A stretch of 64,000 nucleotides of DNA. It comes from an uncultured Clostridia bacterium. Its GTDB lineage: Bacteria > Bacillota > Clostridia > Lachnospirales > Cellulosilyticaceae. The DNA is taken from the NCBI GenBank assembly GCA_937921505.1, contig CAKZUB010000022.1, positions 38,885 through 102,884 on the forward strand, written 5' to 3'. Shown one piece after another: positions 45,851 through 55,112 of the stretch (positions are counted from its first letter, which is position 1; the number at the start of each line of letters is the position of its first letter). The notes beneath the pieces are model-generated. The model made no database searches, was not told where the DNA came from, and saw only the letters and a program-made list of their open reading frames with translations. The translations under genes and the position numbers were made by a program.

Positions 45851-46495
45851 TTAAAGAAAGGGTTTATCATAAGCATTCTCTAAAGCATTGTTTTGTTTGA
45901 GTAACTTATTCCATGATGCATTAAGCATTCCCATTTTATCTGCTAATCGTATGAGCCATAATTCAAATTTAGAAAAAGCATATGGCATGCCTAGCTTTTT
46001 TACAATCTCCTTATCAAAGATATGTTGTTCCTCATAAATACGTCCTAAATCAGCAAGTAATGCATATAACCTTTTAAAGTTCTCCGGTGTCCTATAAACA
46101 GATGCAGCTCCCCCCTTTGAAACAGTCCCCAAATACTGATAATGATATTGTTTAGCTAACTGTGCGAAATACTGCTCAACAAACCTTTCATGAGCACTTT
46201 CTGGGAATCCTGCTTGAATTATAAATCCTATAGATTGGCCCTTATTTACTGCTGGCTCCAAACATTCTATAAACTTCATGACGATGCCAGGCATAGCATG
46301 GATATAAAGAGGCATGACAATAATAATAGACTCAAAGTTTTTTATGTATTGTGCTAGTTCTTTCAGATTTTCTTTAGCGATACACCTTACTTCACAATCA
46401 TTTTTCATATCTTGCATAAAACTTTTGATAAAGATGTTTGTGTTAGAGGTTGCAGAACTTCCTTTAGGTGAACCATTTAGAATAATAGTCTTCAT
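45851..46495 (-). CDS. Flavodoxin-like NAD(P)H-dependent reductase A
   Basis: This 214-residue protein opens with KTIILNGSPKGSSATSNT, the FMN-phosphate loop of the NADPH-dependent FMN reductase/flavodoxin superfamily. IIIVMPLYIHAMPGIVMKFI forms the second flavin contact. It is cytosolic. Its ATG directly follows the TAA of the upstream flavoprotein gene, so the two are co-translated. The substrate (a quinone, nitro compound or metal) is unknown. Confidence 0.82.
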   Translation of the reverse strand: MKTIILNGSPKGSSATSNTNIFIKSFMQDMKNDCEVRCIAKENLKELAQYIKNFESIIIVMPLYIHAMPGIVMKFIECLEPAVNKGQSIGFIIQAGFPESAHERFVEQYFAQLAKQYHYQYLGTVSKGGAASVYRTPENFKRLYALLADLGRIYEEQHIFDKEIVKKLGMPYAFSKFELWLIRLADKMGMLNASWNKLLKQNNALENAYDKPFL

Positions 46496-46975
46496 TTATT
46501 GCACCTCTTCCTTTTCCCAATATTGTTCTATAGGTTTAATGACTATATTTTTGGAATGAAATTGATAAAACACTCGCCTATTATAAGCTTCAAAAATTTC
46601 TCTTCCCTGCTCTGTTTCAAAGCTACCTTCATAGTAAAACTCAATATCTGGATAACGATCATATCTAGGAACATGCATACATTCATCTGTCTTAACAGAA
46701 ATATGCGGCATATAAAGAGGTAACATTCTATCAAAAAGTGTCTTGAGATTGCTGCTTACAAAGCCCTTTGTAACCTTTGCAAAATAGATTGCTCTGTCTG
46801 CTGTTATATACTCATGGTAAAAACCATCTAAATCCTTATAAACACACCTGCCTGGTGTTTTGAGCCAACAAGTCCAGCATCCATAACAACTTTTTGCTGG
46901 TACTCGTGTTAAGTTTAGTGTGTAATTTTTTGTTACTATTCTATTTTCACATTCATTAATTACAACTGTTTTCAT
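46496..46975 (-). CDS. Flavodoxin-like oxidoreductase B with Cys-rich loop
   Basis: The 159-residue protein resembles NAD(P)H-dependent flavoproteins that carry C-x-G-C-W-x-C-W after the first strand; here it reads CYGCWTCWLKTPGRC, then VYKDLDGFYHEY. The N-terminal phosphate loop is short (VINECENRIV), and the C-terminal half is brief, so it may need a partner such as the next gene. ATG 46975 is preferred (GGGAGCGGAG upstream); the longer frame to 47062 overlaps the MerR gene. The order MerR, B, A on one strand makes a small operon. Confidence 0.78.
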   Translation of the reverse strand: MKTVVINECENRIVTKNYTLNLTRVPAKSCYGCWTCWLKTPGRCVYKDLDGFYHEYITADRAIYFAKVTKGFVSSNLKTLFDRMLPLYMPHISVKTDECMHVPRYDRYPDIEFYYEGSFETEQGREIFEAYNRRVFYQFHSKNIVIKPIEQYWEKEEVQ

Positions 46976-47061
46976 TTCTCCGCTCCCTAAAGTTAAACAT
47001 TTTTTATTGAATAACTTTAGTATAAACCTAGGGGTAACCCATAGGTCAATGCCTGATTCCA

Positions 47062-47856
47062 TTATTTTATAGGGATATAAATTTCCATGAAGATGCGTTC
47101 GAGTCCTTCTTCATAAGTTGTTAGTAATATATTAATATAGACTAATCCTACTGACTCATATCCTGTTTCCATTCCTATTTTTCTTAAATTAGCCTCTACC
47201 TTATGGTCAATATCTTCTTCTCCATTCAACCATCTTCCGCCTTCAACAATGGTGTAAATACATCTAGGATGCGTAAGTATTTCGCCTTTTATAGATTTTT
47301 CTGCATCTTCTATTTTATTTACAACAACACATCGGTTTCTCGTTATACCCTTTTCATCAAAGTTTATAATACGTCTTGCATCTATTAGTGTAACAGTCTC
47401 CTTTAAACTATCTGTACTTCTTTTTAAAAGCGCATACTCTTCATAAGCTATAAAATCTGTTATTTCACCTTTTACCTCTAAGGGTTTCATTTCTTTAATG
47501 GTATAGGTCCCTAGATACTTTTTAATATGTTCACAGCCTTCTTTAAGGTCTTGCACCTTCTTCAAAAGAAGCTTTTTATAGGCTATTTCCTCTAGAATTT
47601 TTTGTTCTTTTTCTATGAATAGGTGCTCTATGTCCTCTATACTTTTGCTTTTTCTAATCTCTTGAATCTTCTTAACTTCAATGTCTAGCTGCCTATAAAA
47701 ATTAGTTGTAATGACATCATAAATATCATAATCATTATAATTTCTATATCCATTTTCATCATTTTGTTTAGGCTTTACAAGACCCTTTTCTTCATAAAAT
47801 TTTAATGTATCTCTAGATACCCCCAAGAACTTAGCCACTTGTCCAATAGTATACAT
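47062..47856 (-). CDS. MerR-family regulator with effector domain
   Basis: The 264-residue protein has the MerR winged helix (YTIGQVAKFLGVSRDTLKFY and NGYRNYNDYDIYDV), a coiled coil (about 75-110) and a C-terminal GyrI/BmrR-like effector domain (about 125-264). That layout is typical of multidrug-responsive BmrR relatives that activate when a hydrophobic compound binds. It is first in the operon with two flavoproteins, which it probably induces in response to a quinone or drug. GGGGGAAAA precedes the ATG. Confidence 0.87.
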   Translation of the reverse strand: MYTIGQVAKFLGVSRDTLKFYEEKGLVKPKQNDENGYRNYNDYDIYDVITTNFYRQLDIEVKKIQEIRKSKSIEDIEHLFIEKEQKILEEIAYKKLLLKKVQDLKEGCEHIKKYLGTYTIKEMKPLEVKGEITDFIAYEEYALLKRSTDSLKETVTLIDARRIINFDEKGITRNRCVVVNKIEDAEKSIKGEILTHPRCIYTIVEGGRWLNGEEDIDHKVEANLRKIGMETGYESVGLVYINILLTTYEEGLERIFMEIYIPIK

Positions 47857-47964
47857 TTTTCCCCCTTCGTACCACTTGATACATTTGTTTATTTCTTGTT
47901 ACCTACTCATTTAAGATACAAACGATTGTTCATATCTGTATATATTATCAGTTTTGTTTACGAA

Positions 47965-48555
47965 CTAGCATATACTCTGTATTAACTCTTCAACATATAT
48001 CTCCATCACGTTAAAATAATCTTTGTCTCCAAACATAGCTTTAAAAGAGCCTTTACCCCATAACTGCGGGTATATGAGACTAGATAAGAACTGTATACCC
48101 TTTAATAGTATAATTTCTTTTTTCTCATCACCGAGTACTTCTGATAGTACTTCCACTATAGCTTGAACTTGAAATTTCATTCTATCTTCTGCAACTTTAT
48201 TTTTTGAACCCTCTAGCAGATGCACAGCAACTTCATTTTTAAAAAACCCTGGGTACTTATTAATGTATTTTACTAGTTCAATAGAAAAAAGCCTTATTCT
48301 CTCTATAGCCGGCTTATCACAAGTAGCTAGTAATCTAAAAATACCTTCTATTTCTTTATAAAACAAATTTAAAGCTTCTTCTACCAGTTTATCTTTTGAA
48401 CCAAAATAGTAGCTTATAGCTGCTGAATTCACATCTGCTCTTGCTGCAATTTCTCTAATTGATGTATTATACGTACCCTTTTCTCCTATCATTTCTAAAG
48501 TTGCCTTTAATAATGAATCTTTTGCAGATCTCTCACAAGTCAAATCTATACTCAC
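47965..48555 (-). CDS. TetR-family regulator
   Basis: The roughly 196-residue repressor has a TetR N-terminal helix-turn-helix (SIREIAARADVNSAAISYYF, then GSKDKLVEEAL) and a helical ligand domain. The frame starts with GTG 48555, whose GTGA overlaps the nitroreductase stop. A TTG at 48543 is better spaced from AAGGAG and is an alternative. It is the second gene of the operon with the nitroreductase. Three GATTAAAT half-sites upstream of that operon are its likely operator. Confidence 0.87.
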   Translation of the reverse strand: MSIDLTCERSAKDSLLKATLEMIGEKGTYNTSIREIAARADVNSAAISYYFGSKDKLVEEALNLFYKEIEGIFRLLATCDKPAIERIRLFSIELVKYINKYPGFFKNEVAVHLLEGSKNKVAEDRMKFQVQAIVEVLSEVLGDEKKEIILLKGIQFLSSLIYPQLWGKGSFKAMFGDKDYFNVMEIYVEELIQSIC

Positions 48556-49409
48556 TCCTTATCTATAGTAAATGAGTTTATTAAATGAACCTCATTTGGT
48601 ATTTTATAATTATTATCCTTAAAATGTACATTATTTAATTTTATATTATAGCCTTCCTGCAAACAAGCTAAATATAAGTGAGTTATAAATATGCCAGCAT
48701 CTAGCCTCCTTTTATCTTTATAACCACCCTCTTTGCTTTTTATAAAAACACTTATACTTTTTTCATCTAAAACCACATAAATGGGTTGACCGTTATTTGC
48801 TGATGGACATAAAGAACTCATGGTACAAATATTTTCTAGTGTCTTATCAAAATGAGCAAATGATCTTATACTGTTTCCAAATTCTTTATAATATACAAAT
48901 TCATCTATGCTTTTTCTCTTATATGCTCCTGCAATATTTCTTATGCTGCTTGCTAAACTTTTCCCTTCATATTCATAGCCTAAAGCTATGACATTTATTA
49001 TGCTTTGACTTTCTTTAAGGTTTAATAGCTGCCTTAGATACTTTTCATCATATGTTCCTAGCCAGCATGTTGCAATCCCCATCTTGGTAAGTTTTAAAAC
49101 GAGTTGCTCTTGTACATATCCTGCATTCTCAAGAAAGCCTTCTTTCGACTTAGATACCGCAACTATAAAGTGTGGCGCATTGATTTTAAATAGCCCGCCT
49201 GCAAATCCTAATCCAGCTTTATTCTTATTGTCCAAATTGGTATTATCTACTAGTGTTAATGTAAGTTCTTGCCCTTCATAAATACTGTTGCATTGTAAAA
49301 TATACTTATTTATCTCATCTTTAATCTTATGATCTAGCGACTCTTCTTTATATTTTCTTACAGATTTTCTTTTTTTAATAGCCTCATATAAACCCATATC
49401 CTTATCCAT
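48552..49409 (-). CDS. Nitroreductase-family protein, duplicated
   Basis: The 285-residue protein belongs to the putative TM nitroreductase group. It shows AIKKRKSVRKYKEES at the front (FMN-phosphate binding) and a second, related half (CTMSSLCPSANNGQPIYVV). The pattern of ACWLGTYDEKYLRQLL and VIALGYEYE fits an FMN-binding fold folded from one chain. It uses NAD(P)H to reduce nitro compounds or quinones. It leads the operon, and its stop overlaps the TetR start. Confidence 0.85.
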   Translation of the reverse strand: MDKDMGLYEAIKKRKSVRKYKEESLDHKIKDEINKYILQCNSIYEGQELTLTLVDNTNLDNKNKAGLGFAGGLFKINAPHFIVAVSKSKEGFLENAGYVQEQLVLKLTKMGIATCWLGTYDEKYLRQLLNLKESQSIINVIALGYEYEGKSLASSIRNIAGAYKRKSIDEFVYYKEFGNSIRSFAHFDKTLENICTMSSLCPSANNGQPIYVVLDEKSISVFIKSKEGGYKDKRRLDAGIFITHLYLACLQEGYNIKLNNVHFKDNNYKIPNEVHLINSFTIDKE

Positions 49410-49443
49410 AGTTTCATCCCCATCCCTATTTTTTATAAATTTT

Positions 49444-49480
49444 ATATTTAATCACACGATTAAATCATATGATTAAATAT
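49444..49480. promoter_or_regulatory. TetR-type operator with three half-sites
   Basis: ATTTAATC-ACAC-GATTAAAT is a perfect inverted repeat (49446-49465), followed after a short gap by a third GATTAAAT (49471-49478). The outer arms 49444-49453 and 49471-49480 also pair perfectly over 10 bp. It lies about 35 bp before the nitroreductase start. Confidence 0.65.
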
Positions 49481-49548
49481 AACAAAAAATCTTCGCTCTG
49501 TCAATTTTTTCTGCCTTATTAACTCTAAAATAATAGCATCTATTAAAT

Positions 49549-49591
49549 AAAACTGTCTCCTAAAGAATTCCATTCCTTAGGAGACAGTCTT
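49549..49591 (-). terminator. Terminator after the LacI gene
   Basis: On the minus strand gactgtctcctaagg pairs with ctttaggagacagtt around a 9-base loop, followed by T-residues, 10 bp past the lacI stop. Confidence 0.8.
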
Positions 49592-49600
49592 ATTTAAAAT

Positions 49601-50641
49601 CTATTTAACTATTACTTCAAACATCTTATCCTTCTTTGTAGCATCTGTAGATCCTCTGATAATGAGCTTGCCCTCTATTACAACTTGTTTTTCTTCAATA
49701 TTAGGCGCATTAATCTTATTGACTAACATGTTAACTACTTGCTCCGCCACTATGTTAAGCGGCTGTCTGTATGTTGTAAGGTTTGGCGTAATAACCTTGC
49801 TTAGATAAATATCATCAAATCCTGCTACTGCAACATCCTTCGGAATACGATATCCTTTTTCTCTTAAATATCCCATTGCTCCCACCGCCATAATATCATT
49901 TGCTGCGAGAATTGCTGTTGGCCGGATTTTACATTCTTCCATAAAATATCTGCATGCACTATATCCGGCTTCAATATCATAGTCAGCATAATAAATAAGT
50001 TCAGCTTCCAGTGGCATATGATGCTCTTTCAAGCAATTTTGATAGCCCTTTCTTCTTTCATTTGCTACCTTATAGCCTGAGTTGCCATCTATATAGGCAA
50101 TAGACTTATGACCTAAACTTATAAGATGGTTTGTTGCCTCCCACATACCATGGTAACCATCTATGACTACTGAACTAATCGCTTCATCAAACTCAAAGTT
50201 ATCCATAAATACAATAGGGAGTCTTTTAGATAGCTGCATAATGTTTTTGATATTATATTTATTTCCTCTGTAGGTACATAAGATGATACCGTCTACATTT
50301 CTTGTCATAAGATCCATAATAGACTCATGTTCAGAATTATCACCTTCATCCATACCTACTAATATTAAGCGATAGCCTTTTTGTCTTGCATAATCTTCTA
50401 TATATTTAAAGAGCTTAATATGATACGGATTTTCATAGCTTGGCACCATAATTGCCATCACTTTGGATTGTTGTTTCCGCATGCCCCTAGCAATCATACT
50501 AGGCTGATAATGCAGCTCTTCTATTACTTTTTGTATTGTTTGCCTTGTTTGCTCATTGACAGGGGCTGTGTTATTAAGCACTCTAGATACTGTTGCAACA
50601 GAAACACCAGCTGCTAATGCCACATCTTTTATAGTCGCCAT
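49601..50641 (-). CDS. LacI-family transcription repressor
   Basis: The 346-residue protein opens with ATIKDVALAAGVSVATVSRV, the LacI helix-turn-helix and hinge helix (LNNTAPVNEQTR). A sugar-binding core follows, with IPKDVAVAGFDDIYLSKVI and NLTTYRQPLNIVAEQ. ATG 50641 is chosen because AAGGAAGC lies 7 bases upstream. It is downstream of the glycyl radical enzyme gene on the same strand. It could repress that gene or act on the paired operators of rhaA; neither is proven. Confidence 0.9.
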   Translation of the reverse strand: MATIKDVALAAGVSVATVSRVLNNTAPVNEQTRQTIQKVIEELHYQPSMIARGMRKQQSKVMAIMVPSYENPYHIKLFKYIEDYARQKGYRLILVGMDEGDNSEHESIMDLMTRNVDGIILCTYRGNKYNIKNIMQLSKRLPIVFMDNFEFDEAISSVVIDGYHGMWEATNHLISLGHKSIAYIDGNSGYKVANERRKGYQNCLKEHHMPLEAELIYYADYDIEAGYSACRYFMEECKIRPTAILAANDIMAVGAMGYLREKGYRIPKDVAVAGFDDIYLSKVITPNLTTYRQPLNIVAEQVVNMLVNKINAPNIEEKQVVIEGKLIIRGSTDATKKDKMFEVIVK

Positions 50642-50729
50642 AAACACTGCTTCCTTTCGTTGTTCTATGATCATATTATACTAGTATAATATATGCCCTA
50701 TAGTTTAAAAAGTCAAGTTAGCTCCTCTG

Positions 50730-53135
50730 TTAGAGTACATGTTCAGTACGCTCTATAATATCATCTTGCGTTTGCTTTGACAGTACATTAAAGAAGGCGC
50801 TATATCCTGCAACACGCACAATTAAGTCCCGATGTTTTTCCGGGTATTTTTGCGCCTCCAACAATATTTCTCTAGATACTACATTGTATTGAACATGAAA
50901 TCCACCAAGACGATTGAAGAATGTTCGTATGAGCATCATTAACTTTATCATATCTTCATCTTTTTCAAGCATTTGTGGAGTAATCTTTTGATTTAACAGT
51001 ACTCCTCCTGTAATCTTATGTGTAGATAGCTTAGAAACAGATTTAAATACAGAGGTTGGTCCTTTTTTATCCATTGCATGACTTGGAGAACAGCCTTCTG
51101 CAAGTGGTGTATAGGCTTTTCGTCCATCTGGTGTAGCTGGTGTAGCTGCCCCTTGTGGTACATTGGCCGATATCGAAGAAGTCCCCGCATAGTATACCCC
51201 ACCAATAGGACCACGGCCATATCTTGTATTTTTATACTTGCTGATTTCGTCAATATATATATCATAAGCATCCTTTAATAACAGATCTACATCATCTTCA
51301 TCATTGCCGTATTTAGGTGCTTCACTGATTAAAGCCTCTTGAATAACCTTTCCCTCATCACCTGCAAAATCATTTATTAAAGCTTCCCATAGTTGACTCG
51401 CTGTAAACAATTTATCCTCAAAAACACATTTTTTAATGGCTGCAAGAGAGTCTCCAAGATTTGCTATACCCACTTGTAGTCCACTGATAAAGTCATATAC
51501 AGCGCCACCTTCTTTTAAAGTTAAACCACGATCAATACAATCGTCTACCAAGGCAGAGCATAAAACATCTGCTGCATCTTGTTCTAACACCCTATCTGCA
51601 CAGCTATCAATAATAACACTATGACGTGTAAATTCACGGATAATCTTATCCCAAGCCGCCATGACCTCATCAAAACTCGTCATATCTCTAAAGTGCCCAA
51701 CACCTTCTGTAATCTTAATGCCGCTACCTATATCAACGCCATCATTTAAAGCAATCATAAAACTTTTGATAAAGTTTAAAAAACTCATGCCTGTACAGCG
51801 GTATCCCCATTTACCCGGAACAGCAACTTCAACACAGCCTATTGCACTATAATTGTAAGCATCTTCTTCTTTAACTCCTTTTTCTATAAAACTTGGAATT
51901 ATAATTTCATCATTATTAAAAGCTGGCATCCCTGTGCCTAAGCGGACAACTCTTATACATTCTTTCATAAAACACTCATCTAGGCCTCTATGATAACGAA
52001 CAGTTAGGTTTGGCTGTGGCAACTTAGTTTGGGCTACACTTCGAAGTATCATATAGGATAATGCATTAACCGCATCTTTTTTATCCACTGTCTGTCCACC
52101 CACTGTTACATTTTGATAGAGTGGACTTCCCGCACTAAAGCGTGTATGACTCCAAGAACGAATTTTATTTATAGTGTATGTCTTTAGCCATAGATTAGTT
52201 AATAGCTCACAAGCAGCATCTTCTGTAGTTATCCCAAGTGCAAGATCCTTCTCATAAAAAGGATACAAGTATTGGTCCATTCTACCATAAGAAAGCGAGT
52301 GTCCGTTAGACTCAATTTGTAGCGCTAAGTGGATGATCCATAATGATTGGACAGCTTCTTGCAGACTCTGGGCCGGCTCATAGGGTACTTTATTTAAAAT
52401 ACGGCTCATCTCCAGAAGTTCTGCCTTACGCTTTTGATTTTCTTCAGTCTTTGCCTGCTCTAAAGCAAGACTTGCATAACGTTTTGCAAAACTAACTACT
52501 GCGTCTAATACAATGATAATACTTCTATAGAAATAAGACTTACTTAGATTTGTATAGTTTGTTAAGTCTAGACCCAAGAGCTTTTCTTCTGTACGCTTCT
52601 TGTACTTGGCCAAACCATAGTTTAAAACTTGTTCATAATTAACTGCTACGTGCGCATCTCCTGAGGTAATATTCCCTTCTGCTTTTATAATACCTAAATC
52701 ATAGAATAACTTGCTTTTGGCAGGCATAGCTGCAAGCCCTCTATCTTTTAATGTATTATGCTCCCAATAAGGTGCAATATCCTTTAGCACTTGTTTATTT
52801 TCTGGGGTAATATAAAAGCGGTCACCATCACGCTTATCAAATTCATTAAGTTCTGCAATAACCCAATCCATTGCATATTCAGGAAAAATAGGTGCAGAAC
52901 GATTAGAACATGCTTGATTTCCTGCAATAATCGTCTGTGGTTCGATATATATACTCATGTTTTTAAGTACATTTTCAAGCATTAAAGCCCTTCTTAAAAC
53001 CATAGGCTTATCTGAATGTAATTTATAACTTTCAGTTGTAAACCTAGCACGCTCTGCACATACCATAGGCTTTGCATTTAATAGTTCTTCACGAAAATCT
53101 GATATTCTTGAAGTTAATTCACCAAAATAGATCAT
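50730..53135 (-). CDS. Glycyl radical enzyme (dehydratase-like, E. coli YbiW/PflF group)
   Basis: This 801-residue enzyme carries the C-terminal glycyl radical loop RVAGYSAFF (G777) and the thiyl/base motif GCVE (C434, E436). Compared with glycerol and propanediol dehydratases, H162 (GDAHVAVNY), H279 and S280 (NGHSLSYG) are kept. The later Asp (D447 of glycerol dehydratase) is missing: the sequence reads GKWGYRC. That suggests a C-O cleaving or dehydrating enzyme with a different substrate. The GCVEVAVPGKWGYRC stretch resembles E. coli YbiW. ATG 53135 has AAAGGAG upstream. A ROK kinase, DeoR regulator and activating enzyme are adjacent. A phosphorylated sugar or anhydro-sugar substrate is inferred; propanediol from fucose/rhamnose is the rival idea. 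Confidence 0.88.
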   Translation of the reverse strand: MIYFGELTSRISDFREELLNAKPMVCAERARFTTESYKLHSDKPMVLRRALMLENVLKNMSIYIEPQTIIAGNQACSNRSAPIFPEYAMDWVIAELNEFDKRDGDRFYITPENKQVLKDIAPYWEHNTLKDRGLAAMPAKSKLFYDLGIIKAEGNITSGDAHVAVNYEQVLNYGLAKYKKRTEEKLLGLDLTNYTNLSKSYFYRSIIIVLDAVVSFAKRYASLALEQAKTEENQKRKAELLEMSRILNKVPYEPAQSLQEAVQSLWIIHLALQIESNGHSLSYGRMDQYLYPFYEKDLALGITTEDAACELLTNLWLKTYTINKIRSWSHTRFSAGSPLYQNVTVGGQTVDKKDAVNALSYMILRSVAQTKLPQPNLTVRYHRGLDECFMKECIRVVRLGTGMPAFNNDEIIIPSFIEKGVKEEDAYNYSAIGCVEVAVPGKWGYRCTGMSFLNFIKSFMIALNDGVDIGSGIKITEGVGHFRDMTSFDEVMAAWDKIIREFTRHSVIIDSCADRVLEQDAADVLCSALVDDCIDRGLTLKEGGAVYDFISGLQVGIANLGDSLAAIKKCVFEDKLFTASQLWEALINDFAGDEGKVIQEALISEAPKYGNDEDDVDLLLKDAYDIYIDEISKYKNTRYGRGPIGGVYYAGTSSISANVPQGAATPATPDGRKAYTPLAEGCSPSHAMDKKGPTSVFKSVSKLSTHKITGGVLLNQKITPQMLEKDEDMIKLMMLIRTFFNRLGGFHVQYNVVSREILLEAQKYPEKHRDLIVRVAGYSAFFNVLSKQTQDDIIERTEHVL

Positions 53136-53200
53136 ATTATGTTCTCCTTTTATTAAAAGCACGCTTAATCTGTCTCATTTAAAACTTTATCCGTTTAGTA

Positions 53201-54154
53201 TTAAAATAATAACTCAACAGCACCGATAATACCAAAGTCATCTCCAAGCTCCGCAAACTTAAAATAAACTGGATAATCATTATGGTTATAACTATCAAAT
53301 ACTTGACGTACACGCACGAATATCAAGTCTCCTAGCTTAACAAGTCCTCCTCCAAATACAAAGCAGTTAATATTTAAAGTACTATATAGGTTATAACACC
53401 AAATACCCAAATACTTTGCCATTTGCTCAATTGCCCATATTGCCATTGCATCTTTCATAGCGTAGGCCTGTGCTATATGTACAGTAGTGATATTTTCTTT
53501 TTCACCTGCAAGATCTACCATCACGGTTTGTTCTCCTTGTTCTATTTTATTTGCAATATGCTTTACTATCATAGAACCTGAACAGTAGCTCATAAGGCAA
53601 CCTTTGTTTTTACAGCCACACATGATACCCTCATCTGGCGTAACTATCATATGTCCGCTCTCACCACTCCAACCATAGCTGCCACGAAATAGTTCATCAT
53701 TGATAATGATACCGGATGAGATGCCTGTACTAACAGGGCAATATAGCATATGTTTAAACCCTTTTCCAGCACCCCATCTATGCTCTGCTAAGGCTCCTGT
53801 ATGCCCATCATTGTCAATAATAACTCTTACGTTTTGACCTAACTTTTCAAGCAAATATTTCTTAGCTGAAAAGTTTTCTATATTAGTAAGATTTGTCGTC
53901 ATCACAATATGCCCTTCCTCAAACAGCACGTAGCTTGGCATACCTATCCCTATCCCGCTTATATGCTCTAGCGCTAAATTGTTTTTATTAAGCATTCCAT
54001 AGATGTCATCTACTATCTTGTCAAAAAACTTCTCTGAGCTTAAAGCAGCCTCTGAAAAAGTTCGGTGCTTATCTATTAAGTTTTTATCACTATCAAATAA
54101 TCCATAAGCAATTTTAGTTCCCCCTACATCAATACCAATGGCATATTGTTTCAT
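53201..54154 (-). CDS. ROK-family sugar kinase
   Basis: The 317-residue protein has the ROK start AIGIDVGGTKIAYGLF (phosphate loop), the catalytic Asp in IIDNDGHTGAL, GESGHMIV and the zinc motif CGCKNKGC. The last FGGGLVKL loop binds nucleotide. With no DNA-binding domain, it is an enzyme rather than a repressor. ATG 54154 is chosen because a GGGGGAC site precedes it, which also removes overlap with the deoR stop. It lies between deoR and the glycyl radical enzyme gene on one strand, so it probably phosphorylates the sugar-like compound used by that enzyme. Confidence 0.88.
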   Translation of the reverse strand: MKQYAIGIDVGGTKIAYGLFDSDKNLIDKHRTFSEAALSSEKFFDKIVDDIYGMLNKNNLALEHISGIGIGMPSYVLFEEGHIVMTTNLTNIENFSAKKYLLEKLGQNVRVIIDNDGHTGALAEHRWGAGKGFKHMLYCPVSTGISSGIIINDELFRGSYGWSGESGHMIVTPDEGIMCGCKNKGCLMSYCSGSMIVKHIANKIEQGEQTVMVDLAGEKENITTVHIAQAYAMKDAMAIWAIEQMAKYLGIWCYNLYSTLNINCFVFGGGLVKLGDLIFVRVRQVFDSYNHNDYPVYFKFAELGDDFGIIGAVELLF

Positions 54155-54179
54155 TGCATAGTCCCCCTGCTGAAAGTTT

Positions 54180-54935
54180 TTAATCCACATAAATCCTTTG
54201 TAAATCTACTTTATTCTGTTTTAATATATTAACAAGCTCCTCTGGTATCTTATCATCTGTTATCAAGGCTGAAATTTCATTCATTTTAAACTGAGCAACT
54301 ACACCTTGCTGAGAAAATTTTTCCGATTCTGTTAATATAATAACTTTATTAGTATATTCAGCCATTGCCCTGACCGTCTCGGTTCTCATGAGATTTTTTC
54401 CTGTAAAGCCAATTTTTTTACTAAAACCATCTGTCCCGACAAAAAGTTTATCTACATAAAAGTTTTCAACACATTTACGTGTAATCGGTCCAACAACAAC
54501 TTGACTTTCTGTTTGATAATCTCCACCAAGTAAAACTACTTTCACCTGGGGATATTCTCTGATATAGGCCGCTATAAATGCAGAATTAGTGATGATTGTA
54601 ATATCTCGTTTATGCGTTGCAAGCTCCCTCGCGAGAAGTGCGCAGCAAGAACCTGATTCAATCATAACCGTTTCGCCATTTCCAACATGGCTGGCTGCTA
54701 AAGCTGCAATTTTACATTTTATATCATAGTTAAAGGCCAAGCGATTACTCATATCATCACTGCTTATCATTACAGCAAAACCATGCTCACGTTTTAAAAG
54801 GCCTTTTTCCTCAAGAAGCGCTAAGTCCTTACGAATTGTAACTTGTGAAACCTCTATCTTTTCTGACAATTCTGAAACCTCAATACGTGCTTTTATATTG
54901 ACAAGCTCTAGTATTTTTGTATGTCTATCAATCAT
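54180..54935 (-). CDS. DeoR-family regulator of the glycyl radical locus
   Basis: The 251-residue repressor has the DeoR winged helix (RIEVSELSEKIEVSQVTIRK, DLALLEEKGLLKREHG) and a sugar-phosphate sensing DeoRC domain (IESGSCCALLARELA, VVLLGGDY, LFVGTDGF). ATG 54935 is chosen because AAAGGATG lies upstream. It is first in the operon deoR-ROK-GRE and divergent from the activating enzyme gene, so it likely controls both directions. DeoRC proteins usually sense phosphorylated sugars, which supports a sugar phosphate in this pathway. Confidence 0.9.
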   Translation of the reverse strand: MIDRHTKILELVNIKARIEVSELSEKIEVSQVTIRKDLALLEEKGLLKREHGFAVMISSDDMSNRLAFNYDIKCKIAALAASHVGNGETVMIESGSCCALLARELATHKRDITIITNSAFIAAYIREYPQVKVVLLGGDYQTESQVVVGPITRKCVENFYVDKLFVGTDGFSKKIGFTGKNLMRTETVRAMAEYTNKVIILTESEKFSQQGVVAQFKMNEISALITDDKIPEELVNILKQNKVDLQRIYVD

Positions 54936-54999
54936 CGAAAACATCCTTTCTTTCTACAACCTTATTAAAATTGTATCACACTTACTAATAAAGTCAACC

Positions 55000-55019
55000 T
55001 AAGTTTCATTCGTAAGTTT
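55000..55019. promoter_or_regulatory. Candidate DeoR operator, direct repeat
   Basis: TAAGTTT occurs at 55000-55006 and 55013-55019, a 13-bp period, in the shared promoter region of deoR and the activating enzyme. DeoR-family sites are often direct repeats; the match is suggestive only. Confidence 0.3.
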
Positions 55020-55112
55020 AATAGCTTTTAATGTAACTTTCCATTTACTTTAAAATATACCTATGGTACTATAAAATGGATAGATAAAATAATGCTTATA
55101 AGGAGTTTTAAA

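Noticed and set aside
50730..53135. Glycyl radical enzyme as pyruvate formate-lyase
   Set aside because: PFL has two adjacent cysteines in its active site; here there is a single Cys in GCVE, typical of dehydratase-like members.
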